This document shows positions 1 to 7,094 of a stretch of 11,139 nucleotides of DNA, in pieces. The DNA comes from Caryophanales bacterium UBA3375. Its GTDB lineage: Bacteria; Bacillota_I; Bacilli_A; UBA3375. A program made the translations under genes and the position numbers. The stretch spans positions 1-11,139 of the forward strand of contig DEQD01000010.1 of the NCBI GenBank assembly GCA_002359095.1. The letters run 5' to 3'. The notes under the pieces are model-generated. The model was not told the origin of the DNA. It did not search any database and saw nothing but the letters and a program-made list of their open reading frames with translations. Each line of letters opens with the position of its first letter. Position 1 is the first letter of the stretch.

Positions 1-33
1 ATATTTTTTATATTTTTGTCCTTTTTTAGCCAT
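1..33 (-). CDS. Transposase OrfA N-terminus, IS3-type (partial, runs off left edge)
   Basis: Eleven codons are visible, reading MAKKGQKYKKY from the ATG at 33-31 to the window edge. This lysine-rich opening matches, from memory, the start of OrfA proteins of IS3-family (IS150-like) elements, which carry a helix-turn-helix that binds the IS ends. A strong AAGGAG ribosome site lies at 47-42, 8 bases before the ATG. An extended -10 (TGT-TAAAAT, 63-55 on the minus strand) sits just upstream, placing a start of transcription near 48. The frame overlaps the tail of the neighbouring membrane-protein ORF in another register, as expected where an IS has landed in a gene. With only 11 residues the family call is an inference; any lysine-rich small protein could start like this. 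Confidence 0.5.
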   Translation of the reverse strand, partial: MAKKGQKYKKY

Positions 34-1288
34 AAGCACTGCTCCTTTTTAAATATTTTAACAAAAAATGTCTTACTCTTTTTTTAGTAAGACATTTTTT
101 TACGCAGTGCTTCTTAATCCATTTCTTAATATTTAATTCTAATAATGCATATCCTGCTAGCAAACTAGTACCCATTATAGCTGGAGGCATTAATCTTGTA
201 ACAAATTGAATAATTTGTAGTTGTTCACTTATATATTTAAGTGGAGAATACTTAGATAATATTAAATACATGAATAATGTTGTTATTGTTATAAAAATAA
301 TTCTTTTTTTATTTTCATTAAAGTTTAATTTACCTATAATAGTTTTAATTACTATAAAGATACATCCAATTAAAGCAAATAAATTTATTGACATTGTATC
401 CAATAAATTATTGTCGGCATAATTATAAAACACAAAACCTAGTGGATTTAATAATGTATTTTCAACACCAGACATTTTCATATGTCCTTCTTGAAATACT
501 TGATAATTACCATTAAATTTTAAATATAATAAATTAGATGTTATAGGTGATGTTATTAACAATACTAATAGTATACTAACAATGACATATTTAATCTTTT
601 CTAAAGTAAATATTTTCTTAAAATAGAAGATTATAGTTGGTATTGCTGTTAATACTAATATAAAGAATGTAGTCATAAGATGTGAATACATACTTAAACT
701 TAGACCTATAGTAAAACTAATTAAAAACTTTTTTAGATCATTATTAATTAAATAATAAACTCCTAAAAATACTAAAGGTAAAAATGCATATGCCCATATT
801 TGTGAAAATGCATCTGAAGTATATACTTGAGATAAATGATATGGTGCTATCATGTATAAACACGAAGAAAACAACGCACTAACTTTATTTTTAAATAATT
901 CATTAGCTAATAAATAAAAAGTTATACCACTTACTAAATAATTAAGAAAATAAGTTACATCCATTGCCCAGAAAATACTATTTTCACTAGAAATAAAACA
1001 ACTAATTAATCCTGCTAGTAAATGTGGTGTAGTCTGGTAAAATAATGGTGTTCCATACCCCATATTAAAACCAACTACAGGTATTATTCCATTATAGTCC
1101 CAATTACCATTTTTAAACATTTGTTGATAACCAGATACTATAGATGAATGAAACTGACCATCTGCTCCTAAATTAAACGTTCCATCTAACATTTTAGGAC
1201 TAATTATTAACATACTTGCAAGTAAGATAATAATATATGGCCAAATATTATTAAACAAAGATTTATAATTTAACTTCTTATTTATCAT
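26..1288 (-). CDS. Polytopic membrane protein, PTPS-related/YfhO-like, C-terminally truncated
   Basis: A 420-residue ORF with about ten or more hydrophobic segments. The first loop carries DGQFH (43-47) and GYGTPLFY (77-84), and a late loop has IQFVTRL (360-366). This layout fits the membrane proteins labelled '6-pyruvoyl-tetrahydropterin synthase-related' (PF10131), relatives of YfhO with GT-C-like architecture, thought to act on lipid-linked glycans; a true pterin-synthase role is not implied. Family members are usually longer, with more sequence after the RL motif. Here the frame reads from about residue 393 through a terminator hairpin (residues 398-410) and the next gene's ribosome site, giving a basic, non-family tail. 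I infer truncation by the IS. The ATG at 1288 has AGGAAGG 6 bases upstream. It is divergent from the plus-strand glycosyltransferase across a 56-bp gap. Confidence 0.7.
   Translation of the reverse strand: MINKKLNYKSLFNNIWPYIIILLASMLIISPKMLDGTFNLGADGQFHSSIVSGYQQMFKNGNWDYNGIIPVVGFNMGYGTPLFYQTTPHLLAGLISCFISSENSIFWAMDVTYFLNYLVSGITFYLLANELFKNKVSALFSSCLYMIAPYHLSQVYTSDAFSQIWAYAFLPLVFLGVYYLINNDLKKFLISFTIGLSLSMYSHLMTTFFILVLTAIPTIIFYFKKIFTLEKIKYVIVSILLVLLITSPITSNLLYLKFNGNYQVFQEGHMKMSGVENTLLNPLGFVFYNYADNNLLDTMSINLFALIGCIFIVIKTIIGKLNFNENKKRIIFITITTLFMYLILSKYSPLKYISEQLQIIQFVTRLMPPAIMGTSLLAGYALLELNIKKWIKKHCVKKCLTKKRVRHFLLKYLKRSSAYG
34..112. repeat. Outer inverted repeat covering the transposase start region
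   Basis: AAGCACTGC at 34-42 and GCAGTGCTT at 104-112 are perfect 9-bp inverted copies that nest around the 15-bp terminator stem. In a minus-strand transcript starting upstream of 112, the second arm, which lies between the Shine-Dalgarno and the ATG, would be paired. A transcript from the internal -10 (60-55) lacks the first arm and would stay open. A G+C-rich 9-mer match in such A+T-rich DNA is unlikely to be chance. Confidence 0.65.
63..101. terminator. Bidirectional intrinsic terminator at the IS end
   Basis: A perfect 15-bp stem (63-77 with 86-100, core TGTCTTACT / AGTAAGACA) encloses the 8-base loop CTTTTTTT. The A/T ends of the stem give a T-tract on both strands, so it should stop transcription in either direction. 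On the minus strand it would end read-through from the membrane-protein gene before the transposase start. Confidence 0.75.
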
Positions 1289-1309
1289 AGATACCTTCCT
1301 TTTAATTCA

Positions 1310-1331
1310 ACATATTTGTGATAAAATATGT
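1310..1331 (+). promoter_or_regulatory. Promoter with overlapping palindrome for the plus-strand glycosyltransferase
   Basis: An extended -10 (TGA-TAAAAT, 1319-1327) should start transcription near 1334, just before AGGAG at 1336-1340. It lies inside a perfect 8-bp inverted repeat, ACATATTT (1310-1317) and AAATATGT (1324-1331), with a 6-base spacer. The palindrome could be an operator for either divergent gene. No good -35 is seen, which is common with extended -10 sites. Confidence 0.5.
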
Positions 1332-1344
1332 ATATAGGAGTTTT

Positions 1345-2118
1345 ATGAATAAAATCGTCGCTTTAATCGTTATCTATAACAAAAAAATTTCAGATTCTAA
1401 TGCATATAAATCATTATCTACATACGATAATATTGACATTATCATTAGTGATAACTCTACTATTAATAATGATAATGATTTATATGCAAAAGAAAATAAT
1501 ATTAACTATATAAATAATCATGGAAATATAGGTCTTAGTAAGGCTTATAATCAAGCTATCAAATTCATTAAAGATAACTTAACTAATTACACTCATATTT
1601 TATTATGTGATGATGATACATTAATTACCCAACAATATATTGATGAAATTAATGAATTATCTAACCAAGGATATGATCTTATAATTCCAAAAATCATCAA
1701 CAAAAGTAATAACGAATTGTATTCACCACGTGTATACAATCATACTTCTTTAATCACTAAATCATATGATGGTGGAAACTACAAACATATTAAAGCTATA
1801 AATTCTGGCTTGTGTATAAACCTTAATATATTTGATAATTTTAAATATAACGAAGACAACTTCTTATACTTTGTAGACGTTGACTTTTTTGATAATTATG
1901 TTAACAAACATGATATTAAAATGATTGTAGCAAAACCTACATTATTACAAGAACTATCTCATTTTGATGAAGATATAAATATTAATCAAATGAGATTACG
2001 TTTATCTGATTCTAAAAAATATAATAGCTTCTTTGTTCATAGTTTATATAAAACTGCATTTATTTTATCTACATTCATACGCACTAAAAACAAAGAAGTC
2101 TTAAAATTATTTAGATAA
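1345..2118 (+). CDS. Glycosyltransferase family 2 (lone plus-strand paralog)
   Basis: A 257-residue cytoplasmic GT2 enzyme, expected to move a sugar from a nucleotide-sugar donor onto a glycan or lipid-linked acceptor. Visible motifs are IYNK at the first strand (10-13), DNST (36-39), GNIGLSKAYN (60-69) and the metal-binding DDD (89-91), followed by an NSG motif and FVDVDFFDNY in the acceptor half. It is paralogous to the two GT2s at 6288-7082 and 7095-7904; all share the GLSKAYN block and a late R-L/V-x-D-x-K-x-Y segment. I chose ATG 1345, with AGGAG 4 bases upstream, over a GTG at 1318 that lies inside the promoter. It is the only plus-strand gene in the window and overlaps the next gene's 3' end by 8 bp. 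Donor sugar and linkage cannot be told from sequence. Confidence 0.88.
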   Translation: MNKIVALIVIYNKKISDSNAYKSLSTYDNIDIIISDNSTINNDNDLYAKENNINYINNHGNIGLSKAYNQAIKFIKDNLTNYTHILLCDDDTLITQQYIDEINELSNQGYDLIIPKIINKSNNELYSPRVYNHTSLITKSYDGGNYKHIKAINSGLCINLNIFDNFKYNEDNFLYFVDVDFFDNYVNKHDIKMIVAKPTLLQELSHFDEDININQMRLRLSDSKKYNSFFVHSLYKTAFILSTFIRTKNKEVLKLFR

Positions 2119-2524
2119 TAGTAATATATCCATCAACTACAGCAATTAAAGCTGTTTCGCGAAGTTCTATTGGCAGAACTTCGTTTTTATTTATCGTGTA
2201 TTCATTACCATCAACTCTAACTACTGCTTCTCCATCGCTTAAGTTGATAATAGTATGAAGTCCAGGTTGTAAACCAATACTTTTAATATCATTAATAGCA
2301 GTACCTGGAGTTAACATATCTCCATCGATTCCTTTAGATAAAGTATCTGTTCCCCACAATTCTCGTTCATCTACTGATTTGTGACGTAAATTACCTTCTG
2401 CTTCTATTGTTCTTTTATATTCTTCCATTAGAGGTAATTGTACTACTGAATTATAAGTTAGTGCCACTAGAGTTATTACTAAACTAGTAATTACAACTAT
2501 ATTGATAAACTTTCTTTTTTCCAT
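2111..2524 (-). CDS. Small membrane-anchored exported protein, unknown function
   Basis: A 137-residue protein with a basic start (MEKRKF), one hydrophobic segment at about 7-24 and an extracytoplasmic remainder; no cysteine follows the segment, so it is a membrane anchor or signal peptide rather than a lipoprotein. The tail, from about residue 80, alternates as beta strands: LQPGLHTI, then VRVDGNEYTI, then VLPIELRETALIAVVDG. This resembles the 'PG-x-Y/H-x-V ... V-x-L' sandwich seen in many Firmicute exported proteins and in the neighbour at 2533-2994, suggesting distant duplication. It is the last gene of the six-gene glycan operon. AGGGGA, overlapping the previous gene's TAG, serves as ribosome site. 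Its 3' end overlaps the convergent glycosyltransferase by 8 bp and holds that gene's terminator. I do not recognise a named family. Confidence 0.75.
   Translation of the reverse strand: MEKRKFINIVVITSLVITLVALTYNSVVQLPLMEEYKRTIEAEGNLRHKSVDERELWGTDTLSKGIDGDMLTPGTAINDIKSIGLQPGLHTIINLSDGEAVVRVDGNEYTINKNEVLPIELRETALIAVVDGYITII
2160..2188 (+). terminator. Intrinsic terminator of the plus-strand glycosyltransferase, inside an antisense gene
   Basis: A perfect 9-bp stem, CGAAGTTCT (2160-2168) and AGAACTTCG (2175-2183), with loop ATTGGC, is followed by TTTTT (2184-2188) on the plus strand. It lies 42 bases past the glycosyltransferase stop and within codons of the minus-strand small exported protein. 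On the minus strand the stem is followed by GCGAAAC, so it should act only on plus-strand transcripts. Confidence 0.8.
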
Positions 2525-2532
2525 ATATTCCC

Positions 2533-2994
2533 CTATACAATTCTAGTTGTTTTTAATAAAACTGTATTTTCAACAACTACTTTATCTCCAGCAGTTAAAT
2601 TAACTTCTACATAGTTAGCTTCAATATTACTATTTAAGAACGTACCTAAAATATATTCATTACCATTGATAATTATTTTAGCTCGATCATTATAATTTTC
2701 ATTCTTAATAATATACCAACCATTATAGATTTTAGTATCATCTTCATTAGAATATGTATCTGTAACTTCATATTCACCCGGAGTTAACTCTTTATTAAAT
2801 GATAGTTGTTTTAATCTATCAAATCCATTTAGTTGATTAAAATTATAATTATCTGCATTATATTTAGCGTATGCATAATCATTACTTGCTATTTTATTTT
2901 TATATTTTTCGTTTATTTCATAACAACGATCAAAACTAATAACACAAGTTAATACTATTACTAAACATAATATTAATTTTTGTTTACCTGACAT
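2533..2994 (-). CDS. Small membrane-anchored exported protein, beta-rich tail
   Basis: A 153-residue protein with one hydrophobic segment at about 6-21 and an outside domain. The tail reads ELTPGEYEV (about 70-78), IIINGNEYIL and YVEVNLTAGDKVVVENT, a pattern of beta strands like the 'PGEY ... V-x-L-x-x-GD' domain common in small Firmicute surface proteins. It is similar in layout to the next gene (2111-2524), so the pair may be old duplicates. Three cysteines lie at 10, 17 and 24, but VLTC is a poor lipobox. The ATG at 2994 has AGGAG about 5 bases upstream, and the gene overlaps the 3' end of the large membrane-protein gene by 22 bp, so the two are probably translationally coupled. Role unknown; placement suggests a surface partner of the glycan pathway. 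Confidence 0.75.
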   Translation of the reverse strand: MSGKQKLILCLVIVLTCVISFDRCYEINEKYKNKIASNDYAYAKYNADNYNFNQLNGFDRLKQLSFNKELTPGEYEVTDTYSNEDDTKIYNGWYIIKNENYNDRAKIIINGNEYILGTFLNSNIEANYVEVNLTAGDKVVVENTVLLKTTRIV

Positions 2995-4853
2995 TCTTCT
3001 CCTCTTATTAAATAAACATTATATAATTCTGTTTGAAATTCTATTTCTTTATCAATAGCTTGTTCTTTAGGTAAAATTAAATAGAAATCTTGATTAGATG
3101 TACAATCAACCCAGTTTAAATCTCCTCTAGTTCTTAGGATTTGATCTAAATCATTATAAGTATCTGGTACTGGATTAGGTAATATTCCACCTGGATTTAT
3201 ATTTTTAGTTTTAGGATAATCCCAATTAGATAATTCCATAATATCTTTTGATTGATATTTATATTCTTCAAAACTATCAAATCCAGTAAATAATACTTGA
3301 TATGTTGGGAAAAATAAAACTAAAGGAACTAATACTGCATATGCATATTTGTAATTTCTAAATTGATATTTATTATCAAAGTAATTTATTAATGCAGCAA
3401 AACCAATAATTGATATTAACCCTGGACAAATTAAATTAAATATACGGTGGTATACTACTTGTTGTACCACACTACCAAAAATTCTATAACTTAATGGATT
3501 AGCAAATAAAATAAAGGCAAATATTAAATAATTTCCAAGTAGTTTTTTATTCTTATAGATGTCAATCAATCCAACAATAAATAAAACTAAGTACAATAAA
3601 GATGCAAAGATATTTAAATAATAGTGACCAGAAATATCATATATTTTACTATGATCTAATTCTAGTATAGAATTAAATATAACATTTGTATTTCTTAATA
3701 CAAATATTGCTACAATAGTAATAAGGATATATAATATTAAACCTATTTTTAATATTTTCTTGATTTTTTCGTAACTAAGTTTTTGAACTAAATAAAAAGC
3801 TACACTAAATGCGATGATTCCTACAATTGCTCCTATTAACATCAATATTGGTGAAGAGGAAAGGTAATAGACTAATGCAAATATATATACTACACCAAAT
3901 CCACTAACAATGTAGTTCATTCCATCTTTTGATTTTCTTCCAAATACTTCTACATACATTGCAATTACTAATAACGAACTAAACATAAATAATGAAGATG
4001 AAGTGAAACTAAATAATGCAAAACCAACGATTGGCATAAGTATTTGTTTATATTTAATTTTAATATTAGATATAATTAAAATTACAGCTAATATAATACC
4101 CACATTATTTATTAAGTTTGTACCCATCATAATAGATCTAAATGTATGAGTGTAAATCTCATCACCTGTTGGATACCTTGTAAATAAATTTTTACCTAAC
4201 AATAAGAACATAGCTACAACAATAAACACTATACTTTTGTTATTCTTAATAAAGAAATCAACAACAAACCCAATTGTCGATACAATAATTACTCCTTCTA
4301 AGAACTTAACAAATGTTACTAAGAATACATAATTATCTATTGGAGACAAACTAGTTAAAATAGATTGTAATAAATATATTCCATCTGTATAGTGGAAAGA
4401 TTGAATTTCTCCACCAATACTAATCCCATTGTTTGAGAAAATAATATTGTTATCAATTGAGGATAATATCATACTACTATATAGCCAACTATCTCCATAT
4501 CCAGTAGCTAATATTGAAATTAATAAACCTGCAATTAATGAAAAAACAGTAACTAATATTTTAAAGCGATTAGAATATCTTATTTTTAAGGTAGTAAAAT
4601 AATCTAAGTTTTTAAATATTAGTATAGAATATACTATTACTAATAAAATTAGTAGACTGTTTCGATATAAAACAAAATTAGTTTTATTTACCATTGAAAA
4701 CAATGATAAAAACTCAAATATACCCATAAACAGCATAAACCCTAAAGGTACCGATATTAAGTAATTTTCACGTTTGATTTTTTTAAGTACTACATAACCT
4801 GTGAAATCAAAAATAAATAAACTAATTAATATTATTAAAGCACTAATAAACAT
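2973..4853 (-). CDS. Large polytopic membrane protein, possibly DUF6077-like (GT-C or polymerase-like)
   Basis: A 626-residue integral membrane protein with roughly 13-14 hydrophobic segments and a soluble C-terminal tail of about 90 residues containing a 'LILPKEQ' strand and two cysteines. The first large outside loop, after the third or fourth segment, has GYGDSWLY (118-125, with D121) followed by a histidine/tyrosine-rich stretch (FHYTDGIY). A later loop has RYPTGDEIYTHTFRS (226-240). An acidic residue in the first outer loop is a hallmark of GT-C transferases, and the layout recalls DUF6077 membrane proteins; both are tentative. In this operon it could be the glycan polymerase or a transferase using a lipid-linked sugar. 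The ATG at 4853 has AAGGAG upstream, and only 3 bp separate it from the flippase stop. Confidence 0.75.
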   Translation of the reverse strand: MFISALIILISLFIFDFTGYVVLKKIKRENYLISVPLGFMLFMGIFEFLSLFSMVNKTNFVLYRNSLLILLVIVYSILIFKNLDYFTTLKIRYSNRFKILVTVFSLIAGLLISILATGYGDSWLYSSMILSSIDNNIIFSNNGISIGGEIQSFHYTDGIYLLQSILTSLSPIDNYVFLVTFVKFLEGVIIVSTIGFVVDFFIKNNKSIVFIVVAMFLLLGKNLFTRYPTGDEIYTHTFRSIMMGTNLINNVGIILAVILIISNIKIKYKQILMPIVGFALFSFTSSSLFMFSSLLVIAMYVEVFGRKSKDGMNYIVSGFGVVYIFALVYYLSSSPILMLIGAIVGIIAFSVAFYLVQKLSYEKIKKILKIGLILYILITIVAIFVLRNTNVIFNSILELDHSKIYDISGHYYLNIFASLLYLVLFIVGLIDIYKNKKLLGNYLIFAFILFANPLSYRIFGSVVQQVVYHRIFNLICPGLISIIGFAALINYFDNKYQFRNYKYAYAVLVPLVLFFPTYQVLFTGFDSFEEYKYQSKDIMELSNWDYPKTKNINPGGILPNPVPDTYNDLDQILRTRGDLNWVDCTSNQDFYLILPKEQAIDKEIEFQTELYNVYLIRGEECQVNKN

Positions 4854-4856
4854 CTT

Positions 4857-6266
4857 TTACTTCTCCTTATTTTTCTTTAATTTATGCAATATTAAATAAA
4901 CAATTAGTGGAATTAATATTATGGGATAAATAAACATATTATCTAACTTCATTAATATTAAACAAGTTAATACTAAACCTAGAGATAATAAAATTAATTT
5001 TATCCCTTCTTTGATTCCAATTACTAATACACCATTAAATAGATATGTTACTAAATAATTTATAACCGTTGCAATACAAACTGCTACTAGCGGACTTGCA
5101 TTTATGTTATTTACACAAACATAATAGATTAAAAATGTAACAATAGCATTTATTATTCCATATCCAGCAAATCTTTTTTGGTTTCTTACTAATAATAATG
5201 ACATAAAAATTAAATGAACTACTATATAAAATGGCATTCCAATAGTAATTAATCCTGATAACTCAATTCCTTGAGTTATATCACCAATCTTATCAGATAT
5301 TCCAGATATTCCTTGTCCAACTTGTTGGAGTAAGAACATAATTATTGGCTCACCAATCCATAGGTATAACAACACTACACTAAATACTAATATTGTTACT
5401 TTAGCTGCCATATTAAATATATCTCTATTATTTTGCTCTTCATTAATCATACTAACAATTACGGATTTAATCGGAATAAATAACTGGTTAAGGGTAGTTA
5501 ACACAAATAAAGAATAAGAATAAATTCCTAAGAACGTGGTATTATCTTGTAGGAATGTTTTATCTAGACTAAATACTAAAACATAAGCCCAGTTTCCAAG
5601 TAAAATAAATAAACCTTTTTTAAAATTATCTTTAATTGTAAAACTAGATGTATGTTTTCTTTCCTTAACATCTAAATTGTTATAATCTTTATAAATTTTA
5701 ATATATAACCATAATACAATTAGAAATTTAAAGATAATATCTATTATCATGTATACAATTACATTTAATTTAAAACAACTTACTATAATAATCCCTACTA
5801 ACATATATACTTTAGTAAAGAAATCAAAATATCCAATAATATCAAACTTTCCTAAAGCAGAAAAAGCATTACGAATATTACCTAATAGTGTTGCTGGAAA
5901 AAAAGATATTATTGACAAAACTAAAATTATAAATTGACTACTTCCAAATTGAATTTGAAATAATATCGGAATTACTACTAAACTTAAAATTAAAACTATA
6001 GTTTGAAAAATAAAACCAAAGTTTAAATCTCGTTTTAAAGTAGGAAGCATATCTTCATATTTTTTTTTTCGATAGTTAATTAACATTCCATCTTGAAAAC
6101 CAAAAGATAATACCCCTAATTGAATTATATAATTCAGATATAAATTATATTCTCCATATTGCGATGCACTAAACGAAACTAGTGCAATTGCAGAAATTGC
6201 AAATCCTACTACTATTCCCACTAGAGATAGGATATAAAATATTCTAATCCTTTTTTGTGTATCCAT
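4857..6266 (-). CDS. Wzx-type oligosaccharide flippase (polysaccharide biosynthesis protein)
   Basis: A 469-residue membrane protein with about 12-14 hydrophobic segments and almost no soluble part, the usual size and layout of the MOP-superfamily flippases (PF01943-like) that move undecaprenyl-linked oligosaccharides across the membrane. The N-terminus shows the family style: a first segment followed by SASQYGEYNLYL and LGVLSFGFQDGM near residues 34-61, comparable to the 'G-x-Y ... G' and 'G-x-x-x-a' region of Wzx proteins. The neighbours, two glycosyltransferases upstream and a large polytopic protein downstream, fit a Wzx-dependent pathway. The ribosome site before the ATG at 6266 is weak (GAAGGG), so translation may be lower or coupled to the glycosyltransferase ending 21 bp upstream. 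The substrate cannot be told from sequence. Confidence 0.85.
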   Translation of the reverse strand: MDTQKRIRIFYILSLVGIVVGFAISAIALVSFSASQYGEYNLYLNYIIQLGVLSFGFQDGMLINYRKKKYEDMLPTLKRDLNFGFIFQTIVLILSLVVIPILFQIQFGSSQFIILVLSIISFFPATLLGNIRNAFSALGKFDIIGYFDFFTKVYMLVGIIIVSCFKLNVIVYMIIDIIFKFLIVLWLYIKIYKDYNNLDVKERKHTSSFTIKDNFKKGLFILLGNWAYVLVFSLDKTFLQDNTTFLGIYSYSLFVLTTLNQLFIPIKSVIVSMINEEQNNRDIFNMAAKVTILVFSVVLLYLWIGEPIIMFLLQQVGQGISGISDKIGDITQGIELSGLITIGMPFYIVVHLIFMSLLLVRNQKRFAGYGIINAIVTFLIYYVCVNNINASPLVAVCIATVINYLVTYLFNGVLVIGIKEGIKLILLSLGLVLTCLILMKLDNMFIYPIILIPLIVYLILHKLKKNKEK

Positions 6267-6287
6267 AAAAACCCTTCATTAAACTTA

Positions 6288-7082
6288 TTAAACAAATAAT
6301 AAACTTAAAATTGATATTTTTTTATGTTGAATAAAAGATCCAATTACTAATAATGTTTTATAAAAACAATATTGTAAGAATCCAAATTTTTGAGTTTTAT
6401 AATATTTTTTACCATCATTTAAAACTCTTTTAATTTGTTCTATTGTTTTATCATTATATTCTTCACTACCAGCACAATCTTGATAAATTGTAGCATCCAA
6501 AATGATATATGATAACTTGTTGGCATTAGCATTATTGTTATAAAAATCTAAATCAGTAAAATACATAAATAAATCTTCATTAAATTTCCAATTATCAAAC
6601 GCTGACATTTTAATACAAGTTCCTGAATTAATCCCACCAATTCTAGTAGCTTCTTCTTGCCTAACTCGTTTAAGTGGTACATCTGAATAAAATACTGGAG
6701 TAAGTATTGTATTATCCTTTTTATCTACTACAGTAGCTAAAATTAAATCATATTGATCAGCATCTACTTGCTCTAGTAATTTATTAATATAGTCTTGATT
6801 ATATATTGTATCATCATCTGATAAAAGAATATATTGATATTCATTTCTTAATAAATCTATAGTATTGTTATAAGCTTTACTAAGTCCTTTATTACCTTCC
6901 ATATCTACATATCTATAATTAGTTTTTTTACAATATTCTTTATTTTTGTTTTTAACATCTTCAATTGTTGAATTATCAACAAAACAAAAATCTATATATT
7001 CACTCTTAAGTGTATCTACTACAGTGATATCTTTAATTAATTTATTATAAACTACAACTATAGTCACTAACTTATTTTTCAT
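6288..7082 (-). CDS. Glycosyltransferase family 2
   Basis: A 264-residue GT2 enzyme. Motifs in order: VYNK (11-14), DNST (36-39), GNKGLSKAYN (63-72), DDDT (89-92, metal and nucleotide-sugar binding), NSGT in the acceptor half and FTDLDFYNNN. The last 45 residues hold a hydrophobic, probably membrane-associated stretch (LLVIGSFIQHKKISILSLLFV). It is paralogous to the genes at 1345-2118 and 7095-7904 and closest in motif spacing to the former (DNST and DDD at the same residue numbers). It lies 12 bp after the preceding glycosyltransferase and 21 bp before the flippase gene, as second gene of the operon. The ATG at 7082 follows GAGGAAA. The enzyme probably adds one sugar of the lipid-linked repeat; donor unknown. 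Confidence 0.88.
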   Translation of the reverse strand: MKNKLVTIVVVYNKLIKDITVVDTLKSEYIDFCFVDNSTIEDVKNKNKEYCKKTNYRYVDMEGNKGLSKAYNNTIDLLRNEYQYILLSDDDTIYNQDYINKLLEQVDADQYDLILATVVDKKDNTILTPVFYSDVPLKRVRQEEATRIGGINSGTCIKMSAFDNWKFNEDLFMYFTDLDFYNNNANANKLSYIILDATIYQDCAGSEEYNDKTIEQIKRVLNDGKKYYKTQKFGFLQYCFYKTLLVIGSFIQHKKISILSLLFV

Positions 7083-7094
7083 AATTTCCTCATT

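Larger units (their letters stand above)
1..112 (-). mobile_element. Left end of a probable IS3-type insertion sequence
   Basis: The stretch between the membrane-protein gene and the MAKKGQK start has the layout of an IS left end: a terminal hairpin whose outer half begins TGTCTTACT (94-86, minus strand), a short promoter, a strong ribosome site and a transposase-like start. The outer boundary is uncertain: it is 94 if the element begins at that TG, or about 107-112 if the outer inverted repeat (34-42 / 104-112) belongs to it. The other IS end and the target duplication lie outside the window. Confidence 0.5.

Noticed and set aside
1318..1344. Upstream GTG start of the plus-strand GT2 (adds MIKYVYRSF)
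   Set aside because: The GTG lies within the promoter -10 and lacks a ribosome site; ATG 1345 has AGGAG.
2930..2994. Lipobox at cysteine 17 of the 153-residue exported protein
   Set aside because: VLTC has threonine at -1 and lies within the hydrophobic core, unlike a real lipobox.
5749..5937. Plus-strand 62-codon ORF
   Set aside because: Lies wholly opposite the flippase gene with no ribosome site; a shadow of its hydrophobic codons.
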